From Trichodelitschia bisporula (taxonomy: Eukaryota; Ascomycota; Dothideomycetes; Phaeotrichales; Phaeotrichaceae), in the NCBI GenBank assembly GCA_010356995.1, contig ML996693.1, positions 310,001 through 374,000 on the forward strand: a stretch of 64,000 nucleotides of DNA, read 5' to 3'. Position 1 is the first letter of the stretch; each line of letters opens with the position of its first letter. The notes below the pieces were generated by a model. It ran no database searches. It saw only the letters and a list, made by a program, of their open reading frames with translations, and had not been told where the DNA came from. Shown piece after piece: positions 9,424 to 21,635 of the stretch. A program made the position numbers and the translations under genes.

Positions 9424-10989
9424 CTACTGCCCCTGCCTAACCATTAACTTCGAATTCATCCCCACAATACACCTCACCAAATCCCAATCCCCGCTCTCCC
9501 CAACCCAATCACAAATAACCACTCCCGTCCCCCAATCCCCTTGCCCACTCTGCACATGCTTCGTCGCAAGATGCTTCGTAACCGCGGGATTCAATATCGC
9601 CGCAATCTTCTCCGGCCAACACCCGACCTTCCAGAAATTACTCGCGCTCAAAAAATTCAAATACAACGGCGGGGCCGGTGCATTCTCATCCCCACATGCT
9701 TCGCACCCCGCCCGCTCCAGATGTTCCGTCGCATACCGCAGCTTCGCATCAATGTTCTCCGTGTCCAGCACCTCGCAGAAATCCTGCACGACTACCTCGC
9801 CGTGCCGATCGTTCGGCGTGTTATACGCCCAGTTCTCCGCATCGAGCGCCCAGCCGCGGCCATCGTGCTCGCCGCGCAGCTCGTCCGCCAGCGCGAATCT
9901 CCGCATAAGGACAATCTTCCCGCGCGCCTCGCCCAGGCGGGGGATGCGCGGCTCCGTCCACCACCGGTCGTTGTTGGCATAATGCTGCCGCAAAATCCGG
10001 GCCAACTGCGCATCATTATGCTCGCCCGGTCCCTCGCGCTTGACTGAAAAGATCACAGTCTCAGACCCATGCCCCTCGAGCCAGGAAACCGTCTCATTGA
10101 CCAAGTCGCGGAAGTACTTATTCCCAGTCAGGGAGATGGGGAACACGCCATGCACGAGGATGAGCCCGTCGTGGCCTGAATCCTCGGGCCTTTCGGGCTG
10201 GACACGGATGTCGAAGAAGCGCACGCCGTTATCGAGCTGCGCACGCGGACTCACAGCCTGGCAGCGCACGCTGGGCAGGGCCTTGTGGCAGGTCGGGGAG
10301 TTGTGCGTGCCGGGGATGGAGAGAGCGGAGAGCGGGGTTGGGTCGCGGAGGTGCTGCATCCAGGAGGCGAGGTCGCGGGAGGAATACACTGTGAGGAAGG
10401 TGTCATCCTTGACATACACGGCCGTGAGCTCGAAGCGCGGATCGGGCACGAGCGGCGTGAAGGTGCGCGTGTAGGCAACGGGGAGGGGGACGTCGATGCG
10501 GTACCGCTGACCCTCGAGCTCGATTGTTACGCGCAGGATGTCGTCTGCGCGCTCGGAGGCAGCCTTGTCTGTGTTCACGACAGCGAAGGGCTCGACGCGG
10601 ATATCGACGTCTTCGCGAGCATAGGGCTCCGCGTTGTCCGGGATCTCCTTGCGACCGGGCGCACCAATCTTCACGCCTACGGTTTCCGTCACGTTGTTCG
10701 TGAAGCTGGTTATATTCCCTGTGAAGCGGTTGAGGGAGTGGATTGCGCCGCTCGGGGCGGGGTAGCGCTCCAGCTGGCGCACATTGAGGGGCGTGGAGGT
10801 CAAGTTGCGAATCGTGAGCGGAGGCGCCATGGCTTTCGTCTTCGGGGGCTCAGGATTCGAATTGTTCGCAGATTCTTTCGCCGGGTCTTTGACGAGGCGG
10901 GAGAAGACAGCTGGGACCTTCATTGCGGCAAGGGGCGGGGAGGGGGTTTTGCTGCGAGATAGAGCCGGGGGCAGGGCGCGATCAGGCAC
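9424..10989 (-). CDS. PLC-like phosphodiesterase (PI-PLC X domain)
   Basis: An intronless frame of 521 residues. The catalytic PI-PLC X-type TIM barrel begins near residue 225 with LSALSIPGTHNS, whose His is the first catalytic histidine. The second lies in DGLILVHGVFPI. LDNGVRFFDIRV, the metal- and substrate-loop segment, lies between them. The end (YLNFLSASN, then WPEKIAAILNP) is typical of bacterial-type PI-PLC domains in fungi. An N-terminal 200-residue part (PLTIRNLTSTPLNVRQLERY) may be a beta-domain. Starts at 10989, 10923 (MKVPAV) or 10830 (MAPPLT) are possible; the last best matches where I expect homology to begin. The likely activity is cleavage of phosphatidylinositol or a GPI-like lipid. 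No signal peptide is obvious. Confidence 0.82.
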   Translation of the reverse strand: MPDRALPPALSRSKTPSPPLAAMKVPAVFSRLVKDPAKESANNSNPEPPKTKAMAPPLTIRNLTSTPLNVRQLERYPAPSGAIHSLNRFTGNITSFTNNVTETVGVKIGAPGRKEIPDNAEPYAREDVDIRVEPFAVVNTDKAASERADDILRVTIELEGQRYRIDVPLPVAYTRTFTPLVPDPRFELTAVYVKDDTFLTVYSSRDLASWMQHLRDPTPLSALSIPGTHNSPTCHKALPSVRCQAVSPRAQLDNGVRFFDIRVQPERPEDSGHDGLILVHGVFPISLTGNKYFRDLVNETVSWLEGHGSETVIFSVKREGPGEHNDAQLARILRQHYANNDRWWTEPRIPRLGEARGKIVLMRRFALADELRGEHDGRGWALDAENWAYNTPNDRHGEVVVQDFCEVLDTENIDAKLRYATEHLERAGCEACGDENAPAPPLYLNFLSASNFWKVGCWPEKIAAILNPAVTKHLATKHVQSGQGDWGTGVVICDWVGESGDWDLVRCIVGMNSKLMVRQGQ

Positions 10990-11942
10990 TGCGGCGTTAA
11001 GGGCTTGGGGACAGCCAAGATGCGGTTAGAGCAAGCGCTGCGCGCTCCTTCTCGCCGAGTCTTGGACGCTGACGATAGGCAATGGCGTGGGGGAGTGCGA
11101 GGACGGCGTGGGTCGAGGGGTTCGAGTCGTGCTGTCGTGCATGGGATGCGGCCGCTTGCGTGCTGCGGTCAACGACGGCGGGGCAGATGCAGTGGTGCGA
11201 GCCAAAGTGCATTGTGAGTGCGGGGGTGATTGGGTGGAGGTGCGTGTGGCGGATCTGCAGGGAGGGGAGCTGAGGAGACGTGCAGCTTGTTGCATACGGT
11301 ACGGCGATATGTGAGAGAGTTGAGATAGATAGACACTCGTTATTGTATGATGAAGAGTCTGCGGAAGCGAGCAGTGCATGGAGAAAGGGATTGGGACTCT
11401 TACGGATGTACAGTCGGTAAAGGATGTTTGACATTCCATTGTGGTGCCATGTGCCACCAAAAAAATTGGACCTTTGAAGATTGAGAAAATGATGATGAAC
11501 CCCATACTTGAGTCCGGAGCTTGCGATGATCGCAATTGAAGCTTTGCTCTGCGGATGACGTGGGAGTAACATAATGGCAATTGGTAGATAAGTAGGAAGC
11601 ACAGCGAGCTCATATCATGGAGAGGACGTTGCACGGTGATGCGAAGACATCACCAGATACCGACATGCAGTGGATCACTGAATTGGCTTTTCGTACAGTA
11701 CACACACTAACTTGCGCCCATTGCGCCAATGCCACCAGTGACAAGTGAAAGGCACCCTCCGCAAACAGCAAAGTTGGGTATCTACTTCCCCATAGGAAGA
11801 TGAACGCCAGAGCCTGTACATAGAAAGGCTCGAGGTACTGAAGGCACGAAAACTCCTCCCACCATTCTTGTAAACGCCAAACCCCAATTCCCCATCAAGG
11901 AACCGTCCTGTGCCCGTCGTTAGGTCATACGTATCCCCCAGT
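10990..11942. other. Intergenic, no gene seen
   Basis: The stretch lies between the PLC-like gene start and the sirtuin gene end. Overlapping minus-strand frames at about 10997-11634 are open for 200 codons, but they are Ser/His/Pro-rich and show no motif. They are most likely chance frames in the 5' flank of the PLC-like gene. Confidence 0.55.
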
Positions 11943-13903
11943 CTAGTTGAGAATTAGCCTGAGGCTTTCCGAGACAGGTCCAGGCGGAGCAATGATCCGA
12001 GCGCGTTCAATGGGCGATTCCGGACGAAAGGGAGTGCGACCCTGTGAATCGACATTACCGTCGCTGGTACCCTCGACATCGGAAGTACTTGTCGAATCCT
12101 CAAAGTTTTTGCAAAGGTCGGTCAAACTCGCGGAAGTCTGGGCGGCCACCTCACGCAGCAACTGATCCTGGGCCATGCTGTTCATCTCTCGCGTCTTTGC
12201 CGCGTCCCTCGCGTTCTCAGCTCCTACCTCGTCGGAAATCAGCTTGTGTGCGGGAATGGGTTTCACATCGATGGCGCCGGACTTGGAGGTGGTGCCCTCG
12301 GGAGCGGTCTTTGAGATACGGAAGTTCAGTTTGTTGCTCGCACCCTTAGCCATGGCCGCCGCTGCCTTCTTCTTGGGCGGGGCACGCTTCTTCGTTGTTA
12401 CTGCAGGTTTGGCTGGCTGGGGTTTGGTATCCTTTGCCTTCGGAGCCCTGGGCTTCCTGGCTGCCTTCGTCTTCGTTGCCGGATTCTGCAGCTTCATAGC
12501 GATGGCTTTGGTGGTATCGCTAGTTGTCTTGCCAATAACAGTGATTGGGGTAAGTTGCGGGCTCGCGGATGGCGTCGGCTCCTGAGCCGGAAGGCTGGCC
12601 TTCTTCGGGCTGGTTGGGACAATAACCTCGAAGCCCTTGGATTCCTCCCTCGCTTTCTGGAGCTGCTCGTCGGTGACTTCCTCAAACTTCTCATTCCAGC
12701 GTCGCATCGCGGCCTGCGAGGCAACCGCGTCGCAAGGCCCACGCACAACCAAGTCCCACTCGAAGTCCTTGCTAGGCGGCGGAGGATCGTTGTTGATCCA
12801 GACGGTGACGCCGTCGCGACGGTCACGAACAATTGCACACATTTCCTTGGTTATCCGCTTGATACCCGGGACTTTGAGAGTAGTGCCGACCACGATGAGT
12901 GCATCTGGACGCGTCCGGAGATCGGCTTTGGCCACAGAGCCGATGGCTTCGTCGTCAGGGTTATGCTCATTGTAGAGGACCATGCGCGGGCGCAAACGGC
13001 CGACCCCATGCGAGCGCTTGCCGGCATACTTGGTGCGCACATCATCTGTCTCCATGCAGTTCATGCAGGCGGGCGGGACGGGGCCTTCGAAGAGGTCGGG
13101 CTGGAAAGGGAAGACTTGGTGGCATTTGGTGCACACCATCTTGTCAAGGCCTCCGTGGAGCTGGATAGTCTTCGGCCAGGGTCCCTTCTTCGGCAGCGGA
13201 ATCTGCGTCGCCAGAGGCTCAAGTCCCGTGTCGATGCCGTCCACATTCTGAGAGTAAAGGCGCAAGAGACGGCCTTCGGCGGCGAGAGTTGCAAGCAGAT
13301 GGTGAAAGGGTGTCGGCTTCGCTTCTTTGGTGGCCTTGGCGAGGTTGCGCACCATGTCGTGGAAGGTGGAGGTGGAATCGTCGTCCTTGTAGACCGACGC
13401 GTCGAATAAATCCTGGCCCGACGACTTCAGGTTGTGCTGGCTCTTCAAGCTCTTAAACAGGCCAGTGGCAGAGCGAAAGTCAGGAACTGCAAGAGGTGAT
13501 TAGTTGGTGGGAAGTAAGGCCAATCGGGGAGGTACTTACTCCCAGCGGAGACTGAAATGCCCGCACCAGCAATAACCACGATTTTGCGCTTTTTGTAAAG
13601 CGCCTTCAAGAGCTTGTCCAATTGCTCCTTTTCGCCCTCATCAATCTGATCCGCGGTCAAGTCCAGCCGCTCGGTGGTGCGCGGCTTTTGGCTGACGCGT
13701 CGCTTCTTCGCGGGCGGATCGTCGTCGCGCGTGGGCGCAGGCCGCTTCTTCGAGGGCAAGGGCTCGGGAGCAGGAGTACTTTTCAGTGAGGGCACCTCTG
13801 AGGCGATGGGTGTCGGATAAGACATCCCGAAATCTGATGGCGGTGTTGGAGAGCGCGACAAAAAGCTCAGCTCAGAGGAGTTGGTGTCGCTGTCGTAAGA
13901 CAT
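11943..13903 (-). CDS. Sirtuin, NAD-dependent histone deacetylase, Hst3/Hst4 type
   Basis: Two exons, 13540-13903 and 11943-13486, joined over a 53-nt intron (GTAAGT/TGCAG) encode 635 residues. The splice reconstructs the NAD-binding GAGISVSAGIPDFRS. Further Sir2 motifs follow: LYSQNVDGID, TIQLHG (catalytic His), a zinc ribbon CTKC...CMNC, LIVVGTTLKVPG and WINNDPPPP. An N-terminal extension of about 100 residues contains a basic PAKKRRV-like nuclear signal. A Lys/Pro/Ala-rich C-terminal tail of about 250 residues is typical of the fungal Hst3/Hst4 group, which removes H3K56 acetylation after replication. Subgroup is inferred from architecture. A Met at about 14056 is an alternative start; I prefer 13903. 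Confidence 0.88.
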
Positions 13904-15474
13904 GGTGGTGGTGGTGGTTGTAGAGATGGAGGTGGTTTGGGTAGAGTCGTTTGGAGAAGTCGACACCACGTCGCGGCTAAACGGGTCAGAATAATCCGGC
14001 GACGGTGGGCGGTCTGTGCACGGTGTGCTGAAGAGTAAAGATGGCAGGTACAACATGGGAGTTGTGTTGTGTCGTTGACGAGGAAGGAATGAGGGGAAAG
14101 TGGTGGGTGGTGGAGGATATTGGGGGTTGGAGAGGGAAGAGTGCAAGCCGAAGGGACGGGGCGGAGAGTGAGGTTGTTGGCACCGGGAGGGGGGGGTGAG
14201 CGGATAAAGTGACGGGGGTGGATGAGGAGAACGACTTGGAACAATTCACCAAGGTAGGCGCGCTTGCGAGGGAGAACCTTTCGGCTTCACTCTTCTCCTC
14301 CCCTTAACTCTTCCCTTACCTGTTTCTCAGCGTTTCGATCTTCCGTATCTTCCTCGCTTTCTTCGTTCCTCGGTCGCTTAAACGTCACTCGTCAGGGCGC
14401 GTCTCGCGGATTGTGGCTTGCCCATGTTTACATCCTTCCCCCATCTCGCAACTCACAGTCCTCCCATGGCCTTCTTCCTCTCCCTTCCCACAAGGGAAGC
14501 TGGGAGCCATTGTTTTGGTTTTCGGGCCACTGACTAGTCTCCCGGATGAGCTGGCCGAGCTCGGCTTTCGTGATTGATGCTTTGCTGCGCGCGCCTTGTT
14601 TACCGTACACCGACGCCTTGTCGCTGCCGGCCTCCTCTGCAGTCGTTTCTCCAATATTTCCATCGCATCCATTTCAGACAGCTCTGGTTCAATAATCCCC
14701 CCTGCAACATCTACACTGACGAAGACGCTCTCTTTTGGTCACTCACTGCGATGTACTCTCCAGTTTAAAGGTTCGGGCCCACCGGCAAGACCCCTTTTGC
14801 TTCGCACTCCCAAAGCCCAGAACCGTTTGGACTTGAAATGTCGCAACCGCAGTGTGGAGGATTTTGAGCCGTCACGCAAGAGACAGATGGTATCTAGCTT
14901 TTTCTCTTTTTCGCTTGGCTTTGAGAGGATTTGTCCTCCTTCAGGGTGTCTTTCTACTGCATCATTAACACGGACTGTTGTTATAAAGAAAAACGTTCTA
15001 GTGAGCACAAAGAAAAATATAAAATGAAGCTCTATCGTGTCGTTTCTTAGCTATATTTCTATACGCGTGAATGCGACAACGTCTATATTTGAGCGATCGT
15101 CAGGTCGTTCAACGTGGTGGAGGTTCGAATGGTGTATCGGGAGGGTTTGCGCCGCGGCGGGCGCGTTACCGCATACGTGGAGCACTTTCGCCGCTGATTC
15201 GTCGAAGCTCCCCCCACCAGCGGAAGGCTTTCCGGGGTGTTGGGATATCTTGGCAATCCTTGCCCCTTGGCGTCTCCATGTTCCACTACCTGTTACTGCC
15301 TCAGGCGAGGGATCGATGTGATGTTCAGGCACAACTTTTGCCCAGGCGAGATCAGACGGACTCAGACAGCAGATGCCATCCGGTCCATGAAGTGCATGCT
15401 CGCATTCTGATTCTGAACTTCACCCTTTTCTTCCCATCCAATGCCAATAAGACTAGCAGTTTCCCGCCGTCACC
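13904..15474. other. Intergenic, shared promoter of sirtuin and Med16
   Basis: This 1.57-kb gap separates two divergent genes. Several frames of 60-140 codons exist on both strands, but none has a recognisable motif or supporting splice structure. Around 14940-15070 it is AT-rich compared with the flanks. A short GGT run just upstream of the sirtuin start (13903-13920) is probably 5' UTR. Confidence 0.55.
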
Positions 15475-18400
15475 ATGGAGGACGATGACCAGTATATGAA
15501 GGATCTTTTTGGCGACCCAGAACAAGTCGCCATTACCGCTCCGCCAACTGTCAAGGGCCTTAATCAGCGTCTTGATGAACTTCTTGCGTCGGGATGCTGC
15601 CAGTGAGTTCGATTTCCCTTGCGTAGCGATGAAGGCGATCGGGACGGCTGACCCTCGCAGGAAAATCGCCTGGTCAGGCTTCGGATGTATCGCAGCAGTA
15701 GGGGAATCGGGTCGCAGTGTCGAGCTCTACACCCTCATTCGGAATCAGAAAACCGGTTCTTGGAACCTTAGCAAGCCTGGCACGTTGCAATGGCCGTCCG
15801 AGATGGAGCCCCCACATGTCGCTCACATCACGTGGAGCCACATGGGCAACGACCTAACCGTCGTTGACGATTCGGGTCGCATGTTGATCTACTCCAATGG
15901 CTTCGCCCTGGGCCAGATGATGCCCGTACGCATACCCACCATGTCTGAACCGGTAGGCGAAATGAATGCGTTGGTCGGCCTGCACTGGCTCCCTGTGTTT
16001 CCCCATACGCAAAAGGTAGGTCCTATGCATCTAGGCATGTCTCGTGTCTGACAAACCAGTCCGCTATCTACTGGTCTGCTACGCGTACGGACGAGAAATG
16101 GAACTACAAAATGTCCCATCATTTGTCACCAGGGCCCTACAATCCTGTGGATGGAAAGTCGGCACTAATTTGCCTGAACAGAAGCGGAGTTCTCCGCCTG
16201 GTATATCAACAAAGGGATAACACCTGGCTCGAGACGACGGAAGAACTTGAAGAGCCCCCTGTTGGCGTCGGAAACTCATTTACTCATGCCTCATTTGCCC
16301 CTGATGTCGGTGAGTAGCTCTCGATGCTCTCTTATCTGTGCTGAGAATTCAGACAACTCCCTCTTGCTTGCTACATACGACGCATCTAATCTTTTACGGC
16401 TCTACCGCATCAACATCAACTGGAACCAGGAGCCTGATCCTATGGATGGCCACCAGGTTTCGGCGAGCCCTTCTCTTCATTTCACACCACTACTTGTCGA
16501 GGACGCCTGCTTTACTGGGAATACGAACTCCGTGGGCAATGGCCTAGATGAGCCCGTATCATACAATCTCACGCATCTCGAAGTTGTCCCAGTTTCACCG
16601 GAGTTAGCTGGGCGGATTCCTACCCATCCCATGATAATTGGGATATTTACAGCCGTTCCACCACCTTCCGGGCTTGTTCTTGACCCGGCACATCAGCATC
16701 AGCAGCCAACTAGCGTCATACGACAATGGCATTTTTTGAAGGGATTTCAGAATCGCCTACATTCCTGTTTTGACCAGCTGGCGATCAAGAAGAGACCGAC
16801 CTCCTCGGTAGACCCAAGGGTTTGTAGCCTCAATCATACTCTCGCAAAGCTGACCAGGCGGGTAGCCTGGATTCCGCTTGAAGCGGCAGCCAGATGTCGT
16901 GCTGCATTCCGCTGTACTGTCCATACTACCAACTCGGAGCAGCACCATGTTCATCATTTCGCTGAGCGATGGTTCGATTCATTTCAGGCATCGAGATACC
17001 ATGGAAGTGGTTGAGGCCGATGATAATGAAAACGAAGTCCATACGATGCCTCAAAGCGGATTTGTGTTCCCTAATGCTGACCCATGTAAGGGATTTGAAT
17101 GACAGCCCGGCTAAACTTACGCCTGTAGGTTTGCATCTTGCCTTCTCCCCAAATGCCCTCGCGGTAGCTATCCGGAAACCTGACGGGACTGTCAAAATCG
17201 AAATGATGGAGTACAGTCCACGCTCACTGAAAGACATACAACTAGGCGATCGTATGTTGCGCCCCCGCCCCTCTCTGTCGCATTCGCTAACTGGGAAGCA
17301 AAACTGGGGCCGGCGGCAACCATATTAAGCCTTCAGCACGGCTCGGCTTGTATGCAGTACAAGACGACAGATGACCTTCTAGCGATTCTGCCCCCGAACC
17401 CAAGCGAAGGTAAGCTTCAAAGAGTTGGCGTCCACAATCTACTGACCCTTCGAAGCCTTTACGCACACATTCCTCACTCAAGCAATTTCATGCCTGAACA
17501 CCAACTTCGACTGGTTGTCAGATGAAAGCCAGAAGCAACTTCAACACCTCTATCGTCTTCAGAGCTTGTTCAAGTGCCTCAGCCTGCAAAGCACATTTGG
17601 CCTTACCGACAAAAGGGGCCCCCGTAAACTGGCTTCAAGGCTGGCCTGGATTACGATAAACCTCCGACTGATATCCCTGAGCGTTAGCATGAGTATACGT
17701 ACGAACGAGAACCTGCGAGCTGGTAAGCCTGTTGCCCTTGTTACTAGCTCTCGCTGACGGCATAGAAATGGCCATCACGCTCATCGGCCTCGTAAAATGG
17801 TCCCTCGATTTCCTCATCTATCTTCTTCAAGAAATCCTCCGCCTACACTACGAAATCAAACTCCAAGAGCGAGAAGGCAACCCAGGCATGGAAAAAGACG
17901 GCGTCTGGATCCAAAACTACCGTACGCAACCTCTCCCCCTCCCCTAACTCCATTAACACCCTTAGTGGAAACCCACTCCTCCCCCGCAATCCTCGTCCTC
18001 CTCGCCTCCATCCCCCGCATCCTCCTCCGCATGATGTGCCGCCCCCTCCGCCACGGTAAAGTCCACGCCCAAAACAACTTCAAAACCTGCCTCAACCCCG
18101 AGCAGCGCATGGCCTTCCAGAAACTCCTCTCGATCTACGTGTCGCCCGTCCCGATCACCGCACTCGAGCAATATCTCTCCGACGTCGACACGCAAGTCAA
18201 GAACGCGTACGCGGCCGCGGGCTTTAGCGCTGCGCAACGCGCCGATGCGGAGAGGGATATGTTCACCGCCGCGCGTATCCCGCCTGTGCTCCTCCCTGTC
18301 GTGACTTCGATGCTGACGACGAAGCTCACGGAATTGAGTAAGCATATGGATGCGGGCAAGATATACCTGCACGACGTGGCGTGGCTTAACCTGACGGATG

Positions 18401-18621
18401 ATCGGAAGACGAAGGCGTTCCATGAGAAGCAGATCATCGATGTGATTCGCAAGTTTCCCCTCGCGGCGAAGATCAAGCTGCGCCGCTGTCCGCGGTGTGC
18501 GAGCGTTATGGAGGATTTTGGGCTCCAGGGGCCGGGCCCCAATTCACAGGCGTGGTTGTGGCAGAGTCATAAGTGCTGTGTTTGTTTTGGCGCATGGACT
18601 GTGCTGGAGCCGGCGGTTTAG
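15475..18621 (+). CDS. MED16: Mediator complex subunit 16 (Med16/Sin4)
   Basis: Ten exons join in frame: 15475-15602, 15661-16015, 16060-16309, 16353-16819, 16866-17085, 17129-17251, 17299-17409, 17456-17722, 17766-17921 and 17966-18621. They give 910 residues and all introns are 42-58 nt. The N-terminal half is WD40-like (IAWSGFGCIAAVGE, VAHITWSHMGNDLTVVD, LLLATYDASNLLRLYRI, MFIISLSDGSIHFRHR). The C-terminal half is helical and ends with a Cys-rich element, LRRCPRCASVMED then WLWQSHKCCVCFGAW. This layout is typical of fungal Med16, a Mediator tail subunit that links activators to RNA polymerase II. The gene is convergent with the Cus2-like gene, with 216 bp between stop codons. Confidence 0.88.
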
Positions 18622-18837
18622 AGGAGCTGGCTGTCGTGTTCTTGGACTTGCAGCTGATGGATGGGTGGTGGGAGCTTGAAGCGAATTTGACCACAATCAG
18701 GCCGTCGGTGTGAAGCAACTGCATATCTGAGCCCTGAATTACACCTATGCTGATATGATCGTGCCACGCACGCCGAAATGGTCCACACCAGCCATTGTAC
18801 AGACCTTATGAACAATTGGCTCCAGAATCCACACTAC

Positions 18838-20263
18838 CTATGCCTCGGCCGCATCGCCCTCCCTCTTAGACCATTCAGCCAGCCGCTTCAGCCGCGCTTG
18901 CTGCTCCTCTTCGTCTTCCTCGAACGCATGCCCGCCGCCGCCGCTTTTCTTGAACCGTTCGGTGCCATCTGAAATGTATGCAACAACTTGGCGGCCATCG
19001 AAATGGCGGCCGCTCATCATAAGCACGCATGCTTGCGCCGCCTCGACAGTACCAAACCGCACCGTGACCACGCCAGCCGGTTCCTTATCATACAGTACCA
19101 CATTCGTGACCGCGCCCAATTTTGAGCACTCGTCACGAATATCATCTTTGATGTCGAGAAGCGCAGCAGGGTCATCGGCGAGCTCCTGCAGGGTGAACAT
19201 GTGCTTCAAAATCACGACCTTTTCCCACTTGGAGTTTGGTTCGGGAAGGGTTGAGGGTTCATCATCAGACCAGTCGGCTAACTTGCTGCTCCGGTGTTAG
19301 CGAGACAGTGTACGAGAGAATACATACCTGTTCAGCTCCTGGGTGCGGCGGATGATCTTCTTCTGATCACGCTTGTTGGGCTGCTCCGGAGCGTCCTTGA
19401 CCTTCTTATATGATTTCTCCGCCTCTCTGACGCGCATATGCCCCGCAGGATTATGCTCGCCGAGACGGAACTCAGTATCATCCAGCATCTGGATGGCGAG
19501 GGGCACGGACTCGGGACGAAAGTAGACGACAAGCGCGTCACCCTTGGGATTGCCCTGCTCGTCAAGGTAGAGCTTGACGCGCGGCTGCCCGGAGTCGACT
19601 TCCTGGGCGATGATACCGTAGCGCGAAAACGTCTCGACGACTTCCTCGACCGTGACATCGGGGGGGAGTGAGGTGACGTAGACGGCGCAGTTCTTGCGCT
19701 CAGCGCGAGGCTTGTCGTTGTTGCGCGGCTTTTTGTTCTTGCCCGTTGGGTCCTACGGCCACAGCCTCAGACGTGCAGATACAAGTACGAGAGAGAGACT
19801 TACATCCGACCCGGCTTCCTTTTCGCGCTCCTCCCGCTCCTTGCGCTTCTTCTTCCTCAGCGTCTCCGCCGGCGTAGACTCATCTACGCCGGGTACGGCG
19901 TACGCCTTTCTCTGCTGCTCCACCAATGCCTCGTCCAGCTGTATAGCGCGGCAACGACGACGCCAGCAATTAGACACTGCTCAAAGCAATCCAAATGGGT
20001 AGGTACAGCGCGTCGCACAGGTAATGGGACGGGCGTAGATGAGAGGGCGCGCAGGCGCTGAGCGCGTTCGCGCGTCTCGTACCAAGAAAGGGTCAAAGGC
20101 GTACCGTGGGCACCCATTTCCCCACCCCTTCGACGAACTCCCACTCCGACCCGTCTTCATCCTCCAATATCCATTTTTCGTCCGCCTTGGACCATGACAC
20201 TCGTGGGTCTTGCGTAAAGTCTTCGCGCGCTTGGGGGAACGGGACACGCGCTGATTCGGCCAT
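18838..20263 (-). CDS. Cus2/Tat-SF1-like U2 snRNP splicing factor
   Basis: Four exons, 20105-20263, 19804-19938, 19328-19752 and 18838-19285, encode 388 residues. The 166-nt first intron is longer than usual here. The N-terminus has a short WEFV aromatic segment. RRM1 starts near NCAVYVTSLPPDV and includes the RNP-like GDALVVYF. The second RRM contains GVVTVRF and GRHFDGRQVVAYISDG, and is followed by TERFKKSGGG and an acidic C-terminus. Two RRMs ending in a UHM-like ..R.FDGR.V.A is the Cus2/HTATSF1 arrangement. These factors help U2 snRNP fold and bind Prp11/SF3 components in the nucleus. Confidence 0.85.
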
Positions 20264-21124
20264 GGCTTCAGGACCCGATAGCGAGGGGAGCTGAATACGA
20301 CGACAGATGGTTTTGCGTAGTTTGAGAATCTACGAGACTTGTTAGTTGCTTAAGAATCGATTACCAGTGCTGGAAAATGATCCAGCAATGCCAGCAAAAC
20401 GACCGACACGTCGAACGTTACCTTGCACAGGAGTGAAAGGTGTATGATGAACGTACCAAAGTCTTGAACTTCAATGAAGATGAGCGAGAGGAGAACAGAA
20501 GAGAAAGTATGGAGTGTACATCCGTACTGGAGTGCGTTGCAGAAGGCAAAGTTAACTTTGAGCCCAGTGAATGAGGTCAGGGAGGACTTCGTGGAGGCCC
20601 GTGCTTACGACCGGGGTTAACTTGCCGCCCGTGATGCTCGCGCAAGGCTGTAGATTGGGGAGCCTTGTTGACAAATTGCACATCATTTCACTGACATAGT
20701 TCCAGAGTTTCTCAACAGATAACGCACACGCACTCGCCTCAGAAGCACGAAGTGCGAGATACCCATCTTCTTGATGCCCACATCATGTATTGCTCCAATG
20801 CCTTGAAGGCCATAAATCACGCTAGCTAACCCTTACTTTCTTGATATCGGATCTTGCAAAAGTTCAACTTATAGGCTTTAACTTACAAACGATAACTCAC
20901 AGAGTATAACTCACAGGCTCGAGCTCACAGACTGCAAGTCACCGAAACATGGGTATAGAAGCCCCGCGAAGTTCGCCATCCGCAGCATGACCACCAACAC
21001 CATTAAGCAAGCCAGCTCCAACAGTACACGCGAACGAAAGATGTCTTGAACAACACTCGGCGCTCTCAACACCCGGCGCTCAACAGCACAGCGAGAAAAA
21101 TATCACCACCGAACAACCGCAACC
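20264..21124. other. Intergenic, no gene seen
   Basis: 5' flank of the Cus2-like gene. At about 20879-20937 there is a weak tandem pattern of 14-16-bp units built on TAACTCACAG. No frame longer than 60 codons is convincing. Confidence 0.5.
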
Positions 21125-21313
21125 ATGTGTCACTACAGACAAGAACAGTGGAGTGAATGCGGGCATGAAGGACCGGGCAGCCGCTTTATAAGTATCTGCC
21201 CGCTCGGCGAGATGTACAATTGCCCAGATCTCGAGTACGAGATGGTTCAGGTCCCGGGTCATTGTGGGTGTTTATACCCATCACCCCCTCCATCGCGCTC
21301 TTATCGCCATTAA
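21125..21313 (+). CDS. Small cysteine-containing hypothetical protein, 62 aa
   Basis: An intronless frame reads MCHYRQEQWSECGHEGPGSR, then ISICPLGEMYNCPDLEYEM, then a HCGCLYP segment and a Pro/Ser-rich end. It has six Cys and four His in 62 residues, spaced like a small zinc-binding or disulfide-bonded fold, and no signal peptide. Many ascomycetes encode short ORFs of this style (C.Y....C.H at the N-terminus) with no known function. Support is limited to composition and a clean start. Confidence 0.45.
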   Translation: MCHYRQEQWSECGHEGPGSRFISICPLGEMYNCPDLEYEMVQVPGHCGCLYPSPPPSRSYRH

Positions 21314-21635
21314 AGAGGGAATGGGAGCTCTCATCGCTACCGTCTGGTGAATGGCACAGCGACCGCTCTCTCGGGAAAGACCGGCAGTTGTCCAGGAGAC
21401 GATAGGCCTGACGGCGTTTGAACTTGTTAGCCTAGCGTCGGATAACCAAGACTTAACGCCAGACCGTATATGTCGAATATTTGGATGCCCGAGTAGTAAT
21501 TCACACAGTCACTGCTGTACAGATAAACCATTAAGCTCAATTGCTGAACCAAGATGTGAGGGTTTGAATTTCAAGGTGCATTTGCTAGTTCTACCACAGG
21601 TGTATTAACAAGCTCCGCTAGAAATACGCACCAAC

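Noticed and set aside
10285-10962. 225-codon plus-strand open frame
   Set aside because: Antisense to the PLC-like gene and without any recognisable motif.
11110-11130. Second tRNA-like GGTTCGAGTC
   Set aside because: No cloverleaf upstream; GC-rich chance match.
10997-11634. Two overlapping minus-strand frames of about 200 codons
   Set aside because: No domain, no splice partner, Ser/His/Pro-rich composition; probably upstream flank of the PLC-like gene.
12555-13409. 284-codon plus-strand open frame
   Set aside because: It lies exactly antisense to the conserved sirtuin exon; Arg/Gly-rich with no motif. A shadow of GC-biased coding sequence.
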